Counted from the first letter of the stretch, positions 26,556 to 35,794 are shown. The stretch: DNA of 45,357 bases from an uncultured Lachnospiraceae bacterium (GCA_947631605.1 CANRMC010000004.1:1-45357), one strand, 5' to 3'. The notes: generated by a model not told the origin, from the sequence alone. A program made the numbers and translations.

Positions 26556-26571
26556 AGTAACCGAGTGAAGA

Positions 26572-26609
26572 TGAGCGAAGCTGCTCCGGGTAAGGGATAG
26601 CTTCGCTCA
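26572..26609 (+). terminator. leader hairpin of gltBD, possible attenuator
   Basis: TGAGCGAAGCT at 26572-26582 and AGCTTCGCTCA at 26599-26609 are perfectly complementary over 11 bp around a 16-base loop, followed by ATTTATTTG. It lies between the promoter and gltB, so it would form in the leader RNA. The T-run is weak, so it could be a terminator for the LCP transcript, an attenuator or a stabilising hairpin. Confidence 0.55.
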
Positions 26610-26614
26610 ATTTA

Positions 26615-26654
26615 TTTGACAATTTATTAAATAGTCAAATAGTTTGACAATTTA
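26615..26654. promoter_or_regulatory. operator-like repeats ahead of gltB
   Basis: TTTGACAATTTA occurs twice, at 26615-26626 and 26643-26654, 28 bases apart, and GTCAAA at 26634-26639 is the inverse of the TTTGAC that opens each copy. Further GACAATT copies lie at 26508 and 26530. The spacing suits a dimeric regulator binding on one face of the helix, but no regulator is known. Confidence 0.4.
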
Positions 26655-26669
26655 GAAAGGGATAGTGTT

Positions 26670-29600
26670 ATGGAGCAGAAGGAAAGAATGTTACAAACAA
26701 AATGCGGACTTTACGATCCAAGCTTCGAGCACGATAACTGCGGTATCGGAGCTGTTGTAAACATCAAAGGGATCAAATCGCATGAAACGGTCAGCAATGC
26801 GCTGAAGATTGTAGAAAATCTTGAGCACAGGGCCGGAAAAGATGCGGAGGGAAAAACCGGAGATGGTGTCGGAATCCTGTTGCAGATTTCCCATAAGTTC
26901 TTTAAGAAGGTAGGAAAAGAACTTGGGATGAACCTCGGACAGGAGCGGGAATACGGAATCGGAATGTTTTTCTTCCCTCAGGAGGAACTGTTAAGAAAAC
27001 AGGCAATGAAGATGTTTGAGATCATTGTGGAAAAAGAAGGACTTACGTTTCTCGGCTGGCGTAAGGTGCCGATTAATCCGGATATTCTCGGAAGTAAGGC
27101 GTTAAACGTGATGCCTTGCATCATGCAGGGATTCATAAAAAAACCGGCGGACGTAAAAAAGGGAATTGATTTTGAACGCAAACTTTTTGTTGTGCGGCGT
27201 GTCTTTGAGCAGAGTAATGAAGATACATATGTTCCGTCCCTTTCCAGCCGGACGATCGTATATAAAGGAATGTTTCTGGTTGACCAGCTTCGTAACTTTT
27301 ACAAGGATCTTCTGGATCCGGATTACGAATCTGCCATTGCGCTGGTGCATTCCCGTTTCTCTACCAATACAACGCCGAGCTGGCTTCGGGCGCATCCGTA
27401 CCGTTATCTGGTTCATAACGGTGAGATCAATACAATCCGCGGAAATGAAGATAAGATGATCGCAAGGGAAGAGACGATGGATTCCAAATATTTTAAAGGG
27501 GAATTCCATAAGATCACTCCGGTCTTAGATCCGGACGGCTCCGATTCCGCGCGGTTGGATAATGCGTTGGAATTTCTGGTTATGAACGGTATGCCGCTTC
27601 CGCTGGCTGTGATGATCATGATTCCGGAACCGTGGGAGTCCAATCATTCCATTTCACAGATGAAGAAGGATTTCTATCAATATTATGCTACCATGATGGA
27701 ACCATGGGACGGACCTGCCTCTATTTTATTTACGGATGGAGATTATATGGGGGCGGTTCTGGACAGAAACGGACTCCGGCCTTCCCGTTACTATATTACG
27801 GATGATGACTGTCTGGTGCTTTCTTCCGAGGTTGGCGTTCTGGATGTGGATCCGGCGCATATCGTTATGAAAGACAGACTGCGTCCGGGCAAGATGCTTC
27901 TGGTTGATACGGTAAAGGGAAAACTGATCGCGGACGAAGAATTGAAGAACCATTTCGCCGGAGCGGAGCCATATGGTGAATGGCTCGATCAGTATCTGAC
28001 AAACTTAAAGGATATTAAGATACCGAATAAGCGGGTACCGGAACTTACGGATGAAGAACGTTCCAGACTGCAGAAATCCTTTGGTTATACATATGAAGAA
28101 TATAAAAACGCAATCCTGCCGATGGCGTTGAACGGCTCGGAAGCCATTGCCGCAATGGGAGTCGACAGTCCGCTGGCAGTTCTTTCGGATGAAGTAAAAC
28201 CATTGTTTAATTATTTTCATCAGATGTTTGCGCAGGTTACCAATCCGCCGATCGATGCGATCCGTGAGGAGGTTGTCACATCGACTTCCGTATATCTCGG
28301 CCGTGAAGGTAATATTCTGGAAGAAAAACCGGAGAACTGCTGTGTGCTGAAGATCAACAACCCGATCCTTACCAATACGGATATGCTGAAATTAAAGAGC
28401 CTGAATGGAAAATATCTGAAATCGGCAGTTATTCCGATCACCTTTTATAAGCATACATCATTGGAAAAAGCCATTGATCGTCTGTTTGTGGAAGCGGATA
28501 AACTGTACAGGGACGGAGCCAATATCATTATCCTTTCCGACCGCGGCGTAGACGAGAACCATGTGGCGATCCCGTCCCTGTTAGCCGTGTCCGCGATGGA
28601 GCAGTACCTGATCCGGACGAAGAAGCGTACGGCGGTGTCGATCATATTGGAAAGCGCGGAACCGAGAGACGTGCACCATTTTGCAACGCTGCTGGGATAT
28701 GGCGCCTGCGCGATCAACCCGTACCTTGCGATCGATACGATCAAGGAACAGGTTGATAACCATATGCTGAATAAGGATTTCTATGCGGCTGTTGATGATT
28801 TCACCTATGCGATCCTTCATGGAATCGTAAAAATAGCGTCCAAGATGGGTATTTCCACGATCCAGTCTTATCAGGGTTCCCAGATATTTGAGGCAGTCGG
28901 ATTGGGAGAAAAGCTGGTAAAGAAATACTTTACGAATACGATCAGCAGAGTCGGCGGCGTAGATATTGATGATATTCAGAGACAGATAGAAGCGCTTCAT
29001 TCTACTGCATTTGATCCGTTGGGATTATATACGAATCTGGCGCTTGAGAGTGTGGGAGACCACAAAATGCGGAGTCAGGGAGAGGGACATCTTTACAATC
29101 CGAAAACGATCCATCTTCTGCAGCAGGCGACAAGAACCGGAAGTTATGAGATCTTCAAGCAGTATACGGAAGCGATTGACGATGAAGAACGGTTATTCCA
29201 TCTGCGGGGACTTATGGATTTTAATTATCCGGCAGACGGCGGCATACCTCTGGAAGAGGTTGAAAGCGCCGCGTCTATCGTAAAGCGGTTCAAGACCGGA
29301 GCAATGTCTTACGGTTCCATCTCTCAGGAGGCGCATGAAACCATGGCGATCGCCATGAACATGATTGGAGGAAAATCCAATTCCGGTGAAGGCGGTGAGA
29401 GTCTGGAACGTCTTACGGTAGGAAAGGACGGTCTGAATAAATGTTCGGCAATCAAGCAGGTTGCTTCCGGACGGTTTGGCGTTACTTCCCGGTATCTCAC
29501 CAGTGCAAAGGAAATTCAGATAAAGATGGCACAGGGCGCAAAGCCGGGTGAAGGCGGTCATCTGCCGGGAGGAAAAGTCTATCCTTGGATTGCCAAAACC

Positions 29601-31229
29601 AGACATTCCACTCCGGGCGTCGGCCTTATTTCGCCGCCACCGCATCATGATATTTATTCGATCGAAGATTTAGCGCAATTGATCTATGATTGCAAAAACG
29701 CAAATAAAGACGCTAGAATTTCCGTCAAGCTGGTATCGGAATCCGGCGTGGGAACCATTGCTGCCGGCGTAGCTAAGGCAGGCGCGCAGGTTATCCTGAT
29801 TTCCGGCTATGACGGTGGTACCGGTGCGGCGCCTAGGACGTCGATCCACAGCGCCGGACTTCCATGGGAGCTGGGTCTGGCTGAAACGCACCAGACTTTG
29901 ATTATGAACGACCTCCGAAATAAGGTAATTCTGGAAACGGACGGAAAACTTATGACCGGCAGGGATGTTGCCATCGCAGCAATCCTCGGTGCAGAGGAAT
30001 TTGGATTTGCGACCGCTCCGCTTGTTACCATGGGCTGCGTCATGATGCGTGTCTGCAATCTGGACACCTGTCCGGTGGGCGTTGCAACCCAGAATCCGGA
30101 ACTCCGGAAACGCTTCAGCGGAAAGCCGGAGTATGTGGTGAATTTCATGATGTTTATCGCAGAGGAACTGCGGGAATATATGGCGAAGCTGGGAGTCCGT
30201 ACCGTAGATGAACTGGTAGGAAGAACAGACCTGATCCGGGTAACAGAAGAAGCAGAGAAGCGAAATATCGACCTGAGCAGAATTATCAACAATCCGTATA
30301 TCGATTCCGAGCAGAATAAGATTAGTTACTCCGGTAAGAACCTCTATGATTTTGAACTGGAGCAGACGGTGGATGAAAGGATCCTGCTGAAAAAACTGGG
30401 TCCGGCGCTCGCGAAAGGAACGAAAAAGAGTATTGAGATCGATATTAAGAATACGGACCGTTCGCTGGGAACCATATTCGGCGCAGAGATCACAAAGAAA
30501 TATTACAACACGTTGGAAGAGGATACCTATATTGTAAAATGTAACGGAAGCGGCGGTCAGAGCTTCGGCGCATTTATTCCAAAAGGACTTACGCTGGAAC
30601 TTGTAGGAGACAGTAATGATTATCTCGGCAAAGGATTGTCCGGCGGCAAGATCATTGTATACCCGCCGAAAGGAATCGCTTATAAGCCGGAAGAAAATAT
30701 TATCATCGGAAATGTGGCGTTGTACGGGGCAACTTCCGGAAAAGTTTTCATTAACGGTGTTGCAGGCGAGCGGTTCGCCGTCCGGAATTCCGGCGCTTAT
30801 GCAGTTGTCGAGGGCGTGGGCGAACATGGGTGCGAATATATGACAGGCGGCTGCGTCGTTATCTTAGGACCGACCGGAAAGAATTTTGCGGCGGGCATGA
30901 GCGGCGGTATCGCATACGTGCTGGATCAGAACAGTGACCTGTATACAAAACTCAACAAAGATATGATCAGTATTGAAACCGTTGTGGATAAGTACGACGT
31001 TATGGAACTGAAGGATATGATCACTGAGCATGTGGCATATACCAATTCCGGACTGGGTAAAGAGATTTTGAATAACTTTGAAGAGTATCTGCCGAAGTTT
31101 AAGAAGATCATTCCGAATGATTATAAACGGATGATTTCCACCATCGGGCAGATGGAAGTAAAAGGTTTAAGCAGCGAACAGGCCATGATTGAAGCATTTT
31201 ATGCGATCAAGAACCAGAAGGTTAAGTAG
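26670..31229 (+). CDS. gltB: glutamate synthase, large (alpha) subunit
   Basis: GltB, 1519 residues, makes two glutamates from glutamine and 2-oxoglutarate with electrons from the small subunit. The N-terminal class II amidotransferase domain has its nucleophile at Cys24 (DNCGIGAV), so a 23-residue propeptide must be removed. The central and FMN-binding synthase domains follow, with the 3Fe-4S cysteines at about 1123, 1129 and 1134 (CVMMRVCNLDTC), and the C-terminal GXGXG beta-helix with its glycine repeats (GGQSFGAFIPKG onwards). The ammonia tunnel runs between the first and third domains. The length and all key segments are normal. The ATG at 26670 has AAAGGGA upstream. gltD begins 15 bases after the stop. 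Confidence 0.97.
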   Translation: MEQKERMLQTKCGLYDPSFEHDNCGIGAVVNIKGIKSHETVSNALKIVENLEHRAGKDAEGKTGDGVGILLQISHKFFKKVGKELGMNLGQEREYGIGMFFFPQEELLRKQAMKMFEIIVEKEGLTFLGWRKVPINPDILGSKALNVMPCIMQGFIKKPADVKKGIDFERKLFVVRRVFEQSNEDTYVPSLSSRTIVYKGMFLVDQLRNFYKDLLDPDYESAIALVHSRFSTNTTPSWLRAHPYRYLVHNGEINTIRGNEDKMIAREETMDSKYFKGEFHKITPVLDPDGSDSARLDNALEFLVMNGMPLPLAVMIMIPEPWESNHSISQMKKDFYQYYATMMEPWDGPASILFTDGDYMGAVLDRNGLRPSRYYITDDDCLVLSSEVGVLDVDPAHIVMKDRLRPGKMLLVDTVKGKLIADEELKNHFAGAEPYGEWLDQYLTNLKDIKIPNKRVPELTDEERSRLQKSFGYTYEEYKNAILPMALNGSEAIAAMGVDSPLAVLSDEVKPLFNYFHQMFAQVTNPPIDAIREEVVTSTSVYLGREGNILEEKPENCCVLKINNPILTNTDMLKLKSLNGKYLKSAVIPITFYKHTSLEKAIDRLFVEADKLYRDGANIIILSDRGVDENHVAIPSLLAVSAMEQYLIRTKKRTAVSIILESAEPRDVHHFATLLGYGACAINPYLAIDTIKEQVDNHMLNKDFYAAVDDFTYAILHGIVKIASKMGISTIQSYQGSQIFEAVGLGEKLVKKYFTNTISRVGGVDIDDIQRQIEALHSTAFDPLGLYTNLALESVGDHKMRSQGEGHLYNPKTIHLLQQATRTGSYEIFKQYTEAIDDEERLFHLRGLMDFNYPADGGIPLEEVESAASIVKRFKTGAMSYGSISQEAHETMAIAMNMIGGKSNSGEGGESLERLTVGKDGLNKCSAIKQVASGRFGVTSRYLTSAKEIQIKMAQGAKPGEGGHLPGGKVYPWIAKTRHSTPGVGLISPPPHHDIYSIEDLAQLIYDCKNANKDARISVKLVSESGVGTIAAGVAKAGAQVILISGYDGGTGAAPRTSIHSAGLPWELGLAETHQTLIMNDLRNKVILETDGKLMTGRDVAIAAILGAEEFGFATAPLVTMGCVMMRVCNLDTCPVGVATQNPELRKRFSGKPEYVVNFMMFIAEELREYMAKLGVRTVDELVGRTDLIRVTEEAEKRNIDLSRIINNPYIDSEQNKISYSGKNLYDFELEQTVDERILLKKLGPALAKGTKKSIEIDIKNTDRSLGTIFGAEITKKYYNTLEEDTYIVKCNGSGGQSFGAFIPKGLTLELVGDSNDYLGKGLSGGKIIVYPPKGIAYKPEENIIIGNVALYGATSGKVFINGVAGERFAVRNSGAYAVVEGVGEHGCEYMTGGCVVILGPTGKNFAAGMSGGIAYVLDQNSDLYTKLNKDMISIETVVDKYDVMELKDMITEHVAYTNSGLGKEILNNFEEYLPKFKKIIPNDYKRMISTIGQMEVKGLSSEQAMIEAFYAIKNQKVK

Positions 31230-31244
31230 AGAGGAGATGGAATT

Positions 31245-32807
31245 ATGGGAAAACCAACCGGATTTTTAGAATATGAAAGAAAAACCAGTATTGAAATAAG
31301 TCCGAAGGCGAGAATCAAGAATTTCGATGAGTTCCATATCCCGCTCCCGCCGGAAGAACAGAAGAAACAGGGCGCGCGCTGTATGGACTGCGGCGTTCCG
31401 TTCTGCCAGTATGGAAAGATGATAAACGGTATGGCGTCCGGATGTCCGCTGAACAATCTCTGTCCGGAGTGGAATGATCTGGTATATATGGGAAATCTGA
31501 AAGAGGCGTATAAACGTCTCCGGAAGACGAATAATTTCCCGGAGTTTACAAGCCGTGTCTGTCCGGCTCTCTGCGAAGCCGCCTGTACCTGCAATATTAA
31601 CGGAGACCCGGTGGCAACTAAGGAAAATGAAAGATGTATCATTGAAAATGCTTACGAGCAGGGATATGTATCCTGTGAACCGCCGAAAGTCCGTACAGGG
31701 AAAAAAGTGGCGGTCATAGGTTCCGGACCTTCCGGACTGGCAGCAGCAGACCAGCTAAATAAGAGAGGGCATTCCGTAACCGTCTTTGAGAGAAGCGACC
31801 GGATCGGAGGACTTCTGATGTATGGAATCCCGAATATGAAGCTGGATAAGAAGATCATAGACCGTAAGGTTGAATACTTAACCAAGAGCGGTATTGAGTT
31901 TGTTACCAGTACGGAAATCGGCGGCGGAAAAGGCAAAGCGCCTTCCACAGTTGCCGAAGGAGACAGCATGGCAGAGTATCTGCAGGATTCCAAATTAAAG
32001 TACATCAAACCGGAAAAACTTCTGGAAGATTATGACGCAGTCATCCTTGCCTGCGGTGCGTCAAATCCTAGAAATATCAATGCGGAAGGAAGAGATGCAA
32101 AAGGTATCTATTATGCGGTGGATTTCCTGAAAACCACCACGAAGAGCCTGCTGAATTCCGGATTGTCCGACGGACAGTTTGTAAGTGCAGAAGGGAAGAA
32201 AGTCCTGATCATCGGAGGCGGTGACACCGGAAATGACTGCGTCGGAACTTCCATCCGTCAGGGTGCGGTAAGCGTCACACAGCTGGAGATGATGCCGAAA
32301 CCTCCGGCAGAGCGGGCGGCAAATAATCCATGGCCGGAATGGCCGAGAGTCCTGAAAACGGATTACGGTCAGGAGGAAGCCATAGCATTGTTCGGCGATG
32401 ATCCGAGAATCTATGAAACTACCGTCAAGGAATTTCTGAAGGATGCAGACGGGAATGTATGCGGTGCAAAATGCGTGATGCTGAACTGGGAAAAAGACCC
32501 TGAGACAGGCAGAATGAAGATGTCGGAAGAACCGGGCAGCGAATATATCATTGACTGTGATATTGTTCTGATCGCAGCCGGTTTCCTTGGAGCTCAGAAC
32601 TATGTTGCGGAAGCATTCGGTGTGGAGCTCAATCAGCGGGGCAATGTTAAGACCGACAGCGGTAAATATAAAACCAATGTAGAAAAGGTTTATACCTGCG
32701 GCGATATGCACAGAGGACAGTCTCTGGTCGTATGGGCCATCCATGAAGGAAGAGAAGCGGCAGTGGAAGTAGACGCCGATCTTCTGGGATATTCAAATCT
32801 GATATAA
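31245..32807 (+). CDS. gltD: glutamate synthase, small (beta) subunit
   Basis: GltD, 520 residues, passes electrons from NAD(P)H by FAD and iron-sulfur clusters to GltB. The N-terminal part has the cysteine motifs CMDCGVPFCQ, GCPLNNLCPEW and CPALCEAACTC. The FAD-binding VAVIGSGPSGLAAADQL and the NAD(P)H-binding VLIIGGGDTGNDCVGTSIRQGA are intact, and the closing CGDMHRGQSLVVWAIHEGREAA is the usual FAD contact. It is about 30 residues longer than typical members as I recall them. The extra stretch seems to lie after EFVTSTEIGG (residues 228-256), in the region before the segment DYDAVILACGA. A ribosome site GAGGAG precedes the ATG at 31245. Confidence 0.96.
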   Translation: MGKPTGFLEYERKTSIEISPKARIKNFDEFHIPLPPEEQKKQGARCMDCGVPFCQYGKMINGMASGCPLNNLCPEWNDLVYMGNLKEAYKRLRKTNNFPEFTSRVCPALCEAACTCNINGDPVATKENERCIIENAYEQGYVSCEPPKVRTGKKVAVIGSGPSGLAAADQLNKRGHSVTVFERSDRIGGLLMYGIPNMKLDKKIIDRKVEYLTKSGIEFVTSTEIGGGKGKAPSTVAEGDSMAEYLQDSKLKYIKPEKLLEDYDAVILACGASNPRNINAEGRDAKGIYYAVDFLKTTTKSLLNSGLSDGQFVSAEGKKVLIIGGGDTGNDCVGTSIRQGAVSVTQLEMMPKPPAERAANNPWPEWPRVLKTDYGQEEAIALFGDDPRIYETTVKEFLKDADGNVCGAKCVMLNWEKDPETGRMKMSEEPGSEYIIDCDIVLIAAGFLGAQNYVAEAFGVELNQRGNVKTDSGKYKTNVEKVYTCGDMHRGQSLVVWAIHEGREAAVEVDADLLGYSNLI

Positions 32808-32815
32808 ATATAAGA

Positions 32816-32870
32816 AAACAGCCGGCTCCCAATCAAATTTGGTTGGGGAACCGGCTGTTTATTATTTTTT
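32816..32870. terminator. bidirectional terminator between gltD and the minus-strand genes
   Basis: AAACAGCCGG at 32816-32825 pairs with CCGGCTGTTT at 32851-32860 and the stem continues with TCCC against GGGGA. On the plus strand ATTATTTTTT follows; on the minus strand TTTTCTTATATTT follows. It ends both gltD and the convergent gene. Confidence 0.9.
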
Positions 32871-33173
32871 GAATAGGGTTTTTCTCACTGTGCCTCTCGG
32901 ATCTTTGATCAGAAGGATCACGATCCAGATAACCAGACCAAGAGCAACGACGGATAATCCCAGATAGGTGTCGTTTAAGAGCTCAGCCGGTTCCGGTTTG
33001 AAGTAGGCGGCGCCGAGTTTGATATATTCATAAATGGCGTCTGCGAACCACATGATAGAAGCGCCCCAGTACATCCAGCAGAGAGGTGCCAGCACCATAT
33101 CGTTTTCCGGTGCGTTTCGATACCAGAGCACTGTGCTGATGACCGCTGCAAATACGGAGATAAGCAAGGTCAT
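32862..33173 (-). CDS. small membrane protein of unknown function, 103 residues
   Basis: I do not recognise this protein. It has a hydrophobic N-terminal helix (about residues 2-18), a second hydrophobic stretch around 27-47 and a third at about 72-90, then a short basic tail (RGTVRKTLFKK), which gives about three membrane helices. It begins one base after the stop of the preceding gene in the transcript, and AAGGAGG lies just upstream, so it is translated with it. The two small proteins and the phosphofructokinase upstream appear to form one operon. No catalytic motif is seen. A partner role of the two membrane proteins is a guess. Confidence 0.7.
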   Translation of the reverse strand: MTLLISVFAAVISTVLWYRNAPENDMVLAPLCWMYWGASIMWFADAIYEYIKLGAAYFKPEPAELLNDTYLGLSVVALGLVIWIVILLIKDPRGTVRKTLFKK

Positions 33174-33174
33174 A

Positions 33175-33594
33175 TTATGCGTCCTCCTTCGCTTTTTCGG
33201 AAATATCCTTCCAAGCTTTTTTCTGCATATGTCCTGTGATCAAGATCATGCCGCACCATACGGTTGTAACTAAGAGTGCCATGGTAGATCCTGTAACTGC
33301 CATTTCATGGAGCATTTCCATTGCATCCTGCGGGTTCGCGGCATTGGTGAGAAACGGGAACCAAGGGACGAGTTCTCCATGCCAGATATGCTCGAAAGCA
33401 AGAAGTCCGGAACCGCCCCAGAGCATATTGGAGAGCCATTTCAGCTTTCTGGAGAAAGGAATCTTTGCGATTTCACAAGTCTCCTCTTCGTTATGAACAG
33501 GCGCAGACTCTGTTTTTTGTTCTTTTGATCTTGCTGCCTTTGAAGCAACGGTGGTTACAACTGCCTCGGCAGTCGGTACTAAGAAACATGCCAT
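33175..33594 (-). CDS. small membrane protein of unknown function, 139 residues
   Basis: I do not recognise a function. The first 18 residues (MACFLVPTAEAVVTTVAS) are hydrophobic, followed by a charged, flexible stretch of about 30 residues and two or three membrane segments (around residues 55-75, 90-115 and near 103-120). The C-terminus is basic and acidic (KKAWKDISEKAKEDA). The opening is unusual for a signal peptide because no basic residue precedes it. A strong ribosome site (AAGGAGG) lies ahead of the ATG, 21 bases after the stop of the phosphofructokinase gene. Together with the next gene it forms a tight pair. Confidence 0.7.
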   Translation of the reverse strand: MACFLVPTAEAVVTTVASKAARSKEQKTESAPVHNEEETCEIAKIPFSRKLKWLSNMLWGGSGLLAFEHIWHGELVPWFPFLTNAANPQDAMEMLHEMAVTGSTMALLVTTVWCGMILITGHMQKKAWKDISEKAKEDA

Positions 33595-33615
33595 TCGTTT
33601 GTCCTCCTTATTTCT

Positions 33616-34848
33616 TTATTTCCTTAAATGAGGGATTTCAATATATACCGGAAGTCCGTCCCGATAGGATATTGAAACTTCACCTTGAATTAACGGGCGC
33701 ATATAGTTCATGAATTCCTGCGTGATATTATTATGTTCCGGCGTGATCCACGAAAGCGGAACTGTTTTTGCCCGATTGGCTATCTGGCTGACATCCGCCA
33801 TTTCTATGTCATAGAGATATGGAATGTCGGATTTCCGTCTGGTTGCGGTCATGAAACCGGTATAGCCTTTCGCTGTAAAGGAAACAGCGAATTCTCCCAG
33901 TTTTACTGCTTCGTCGAGGTCGGTACGGGAAGCCAGATGTCCGGCGCAGCGCTGCAGAATATTCAGCTCAACGGAACGAACCTTGATCTTTAACCGGTCT
34001 TTCACGAGAGCTTCCAGTACTTTTCCTGCTCCGCTTAACTGCGCATGACCAAATTTGTCATCCGTTGCGGCATGGGAGCTGACATAGGTGCCGTCAGCGT
34101 ACCGGATGCCTTCTGAGATCGCAATCACGATATTCTTTGATTTCTTGATCTCTGTTTCCACGTCCTGAAGAAATCGTTCTTTATCGAACGGAACTTCCGG
34201 AAGATAAATAAGCTGCGGTGTCGGATTATAGTTATTGCGGGCGAGTGCGGCTGCGGCTGTGAGCCAGCCGGCGTCTCGTCCCATGATCTCCACGATCGTT
34301 ACGCATGGAATATCATAAATATAAGTATCGTGGGCAATCTCCAGCATAGAGGTTGCAATATATTTTGCTGCGGAACCGTACCCAGGGGTATGGTCCGTAT
34401 GAATCAGATCATTATCAATTGTCTTTGGAACTCCAGCGATCTTAATACTGTTTCCGGTTTTTCTTGCATATTCGGCAAGCTTTGCCGTTGTATCCATCGA
34501 GTCATTTCCGCCGATATAGAAAAAGGCGCCGATATTCATTTCTTCGAAAATCCGGAAGATTTCTTCATAAGTTTCGGGAGAGTCCTGAATGGAAGGCATT
34601 TTATATCTGCAGGATCCGAGATACATGGCAGGCGTGGTGGACAGGTGGTCGATCGGACTGTATGCAAGACCTGCGAGTTCGGTGAGGTCCAGAAAATTAC
34701 GATTGAAAACCCCCTGAATACCATGGACGGCGCCATATATTCTGTCATAGGAATCACTGTTCAATACGCCGCTGATAACACCGGCAAGGGATGCATTTAT
34801 GGCGGCGGTAGGCCCGCCGGACTGAGCGACGATGCAGTTCTTCTTCAT
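33616..34848 (-). CDS. 6-phosphofructokinase, probably pyrophosphate dependent
   Basis: A 410-residue PfkA-superfamily enzyme that phosphorylates fructose 6-phosphate at C1. In ATP-dependent enzymes the phosphoryl-donor loop reads GGDGS and the next one PGTIDND. Here they read GGNDS (residues 113-117) and PKTIDND (141-147, Lys142). The aspartate and lysine in place of glycines are the known marks of the PPi-dependent kind, so reversible PPi use is likely. The other family blocks, GGPTAAIN, VEIMGRDAGWL and LQRCAGHLASRTD, are present. The ATG at 34848 follows GAGGT; an earlier in-frame ATG at 34893 lies inside the promoter. It heads a minus-strand operon with two small membrane proteins. Confidence 0.9.
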   Translation of the reverse strand: MKKNCIVAQSGGPTAAINASLAGVISGVLNSDSYDRIYGAVHGIQGVFNRNFLDLTELAGLAYSPIDHLSTTPAMYLGSCRYKMPSIQDSPETYEEIFRIFEEMNIGAFFYIGGNDSMDTTAKLAEYARKTGNSIKIAGVPKTIDNDLIHTDHTPGYGSAAKYIATSMLEIAHDTYIYDIPCVTIVEIMGRDAGWLTAAAALARNNYNPTPQLIYLPEVPFDKERFLQDVETEIKKSKNIVIAISEGIRYADGTYVSSHAATDDKFGHAQLSGAGKVLEALVKDRLKIKVRSVELNILQRCAGHLASRTDLDEAVKLGEFAVSFTAKGYTGFMTATRRKSDIPYLYDIEMADVSQIANRAKTVPLSWITPEHNNITQEFMNYMRPLIQGEVSISYRDGLPVYIEIPHLRK

Positions 34849-34893
34849 GTAAAATACCTCATTGTGCGAGTGATAAGCTTCTTTTGCTATCAT

Positions 34894-34922
34894 ATCATAT
34901 TGCGGCAGGATTTACCAGACAA
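34894..34922 (-). promoter_or_regulatory. promoter of the phosphofructokinase operon
   Basis: Read on the minus strand, TTGTCT (34917-34922) and TATGAT (34894-34899) are 17 bases apart, about 45 bases ahead of the ATG at 34848. Confidence 0.7.
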
Positions 34923-34953
34923 GATTATAAAAAGTGCGGGTATCGGAAAAGAC

Positions 34954-34983
34954 TGGAAAATACTATGCTATATATGCTACAAT
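34954..34983 (+). promoter_or_regulatory. weak candidate promoter of the ABC ATPase gene
   Basis: TACAAT at 34978-34983 fits a -10 box; TGGAAA at 34954-34959 with an 18-base spacer is a poor -35. It lies back to back with the phosphofructokinase promoter. Confidence 0.4.
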
Positions 34984-35009
34984 ATGTCTGAAAAAAGGAG
35001 ACCGGAAAA

Positions 35010-35711
35010 ATGGCTTATATAGAATTTAATCATGTCACAAAAGAATATGGCTCCGGCGAAGCGGTCATACGGGCGCTGGACGATGCGACTTTCCATGTGG
35101 AGCGCGGAGAACTGGCAGTGATCCTCGGCTCCTCCGGTGCAGGAAAAACGACGGCGTTAAATATTCTCGGCGGAATGGATGTTCCGACTTCCGGGCAGGT
35201 CATTGTAGACGGGAATGAAATTACACAATACAATAAACGGAAACTGGTCGGTTATCGAAGGACGGATATCGGCTTTGTTTTTCAGTTTTATAACCTGATC
35301 CCAAATCTTACGGCGAAGGAAAATGTGGAACTGGCGCTTCAGGTCTGCAAAGACGCGCTGGATGCCTCTGAAATGCTGGATCGCGTCGGGCTTTCGGAAA
35401 GAAAAGATAATTTTCCGGCTCAGCTTTCCGGCGGTGAGCAGCAGAGAGTATCCATTGCCCGCGCGGTTGCGAAAAATCCGAAACTTCTGCTTTGCGACGA
35501 ACCGACCGGCGCATTGGATTATAATACCGGAAAGCAGATTCTCCAATTATTGCAGGATACCTGCCGGAAGGATAATATTACAGTACTTCTTATCACCCAT
35601 AATTCGGCGCTTGCGCCGATGGCCGACAGGCTGATCCGTTTCAAGAGCGGAAAGGTAATAGAGATTACGGAAAATCCGGATCCGGTTCCGATCTCGGAGA
35701 TTGAATGGTAG
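35010..35711 (+). CDS. ABC transporter ATP-binding protein, MacB/LolD type
   Basis: A 233-residue ATPase subunit with Walker [10 protein letters not shown] (about residues 40-48), Q-loop [22 protein letters not shown], signature [14 protein letters not shown], Walker [13 protein letters not shown] and the switch histidine in LLITHN. The NLIPNLTA and EPTGALD forms are typical of the LolD/MacB/FtsE branch, whose partners are FtsX-type permeases acting on extracytoplasmic substrates. No permease is found next to it: the upstream neighbour is divergent, and downstream there is a promoter, an RNA gene and a SpoIID protein. AAAAGGAG lies nine bases before the ATG. Its partner must be encoded elsewhere, or it has a permease-independent job. 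Confidence 0.92.
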   Translation: MAYIEFNHVTKEYGSGEAVIRALDDATFHVERGELAVILGSSGAGKTTALNILGGMDVPTSGQVIVDGNEITQYNKRKLVGYRRTDIGFVFQFYNLIPNLTAKENVELALQVCKDALDASEMLDRVGLSERKDNFPAQLSGGEQQRVSIARAVAKNPKLLLCDEPTGALDYNTGKQILQLLQDTCRKDNITVLLITHNSALAPMADRLIRFKSGKVIEITENPDPVPISEIEW

Positions 35712-35765
35712 AAAAAACGAATTTATTTTAGAATTATATGGAATTTTTGAAAATAAATAATTTGC

Positions 35766-35794
35766 TTGATTCTTACATATAATTAGGTTATAAT
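35766..35794 (+). promoter_or_regulatory. promoter of the 6S RNA
   Basis: TTGATT at 35766-35771 and a perfect TATAAT at 35789-35794 with a 17-base spacer. It would start transcription near 35801, shortly before the paired 5' arm of the RNA. AATCATCTT/AAGATGATT around 35792-35820 also forms a 9-bp inverted repeat. Confidence 0.75.

Noticed and set aside
29670-30827. Long open frame (385 codons) on the minus strand inside gltB
   Set aside because: It is antisense to a fully conserved gltB region, has no ribosome site or family match, and follows from codon bias of the true gene.
34330-35022. Open frame of 230 codons on the plus strand opposite the phosphofructokinase
   Set aside because: It covers a conserved minus-strand gene and both promoters; the protein matches nothing.
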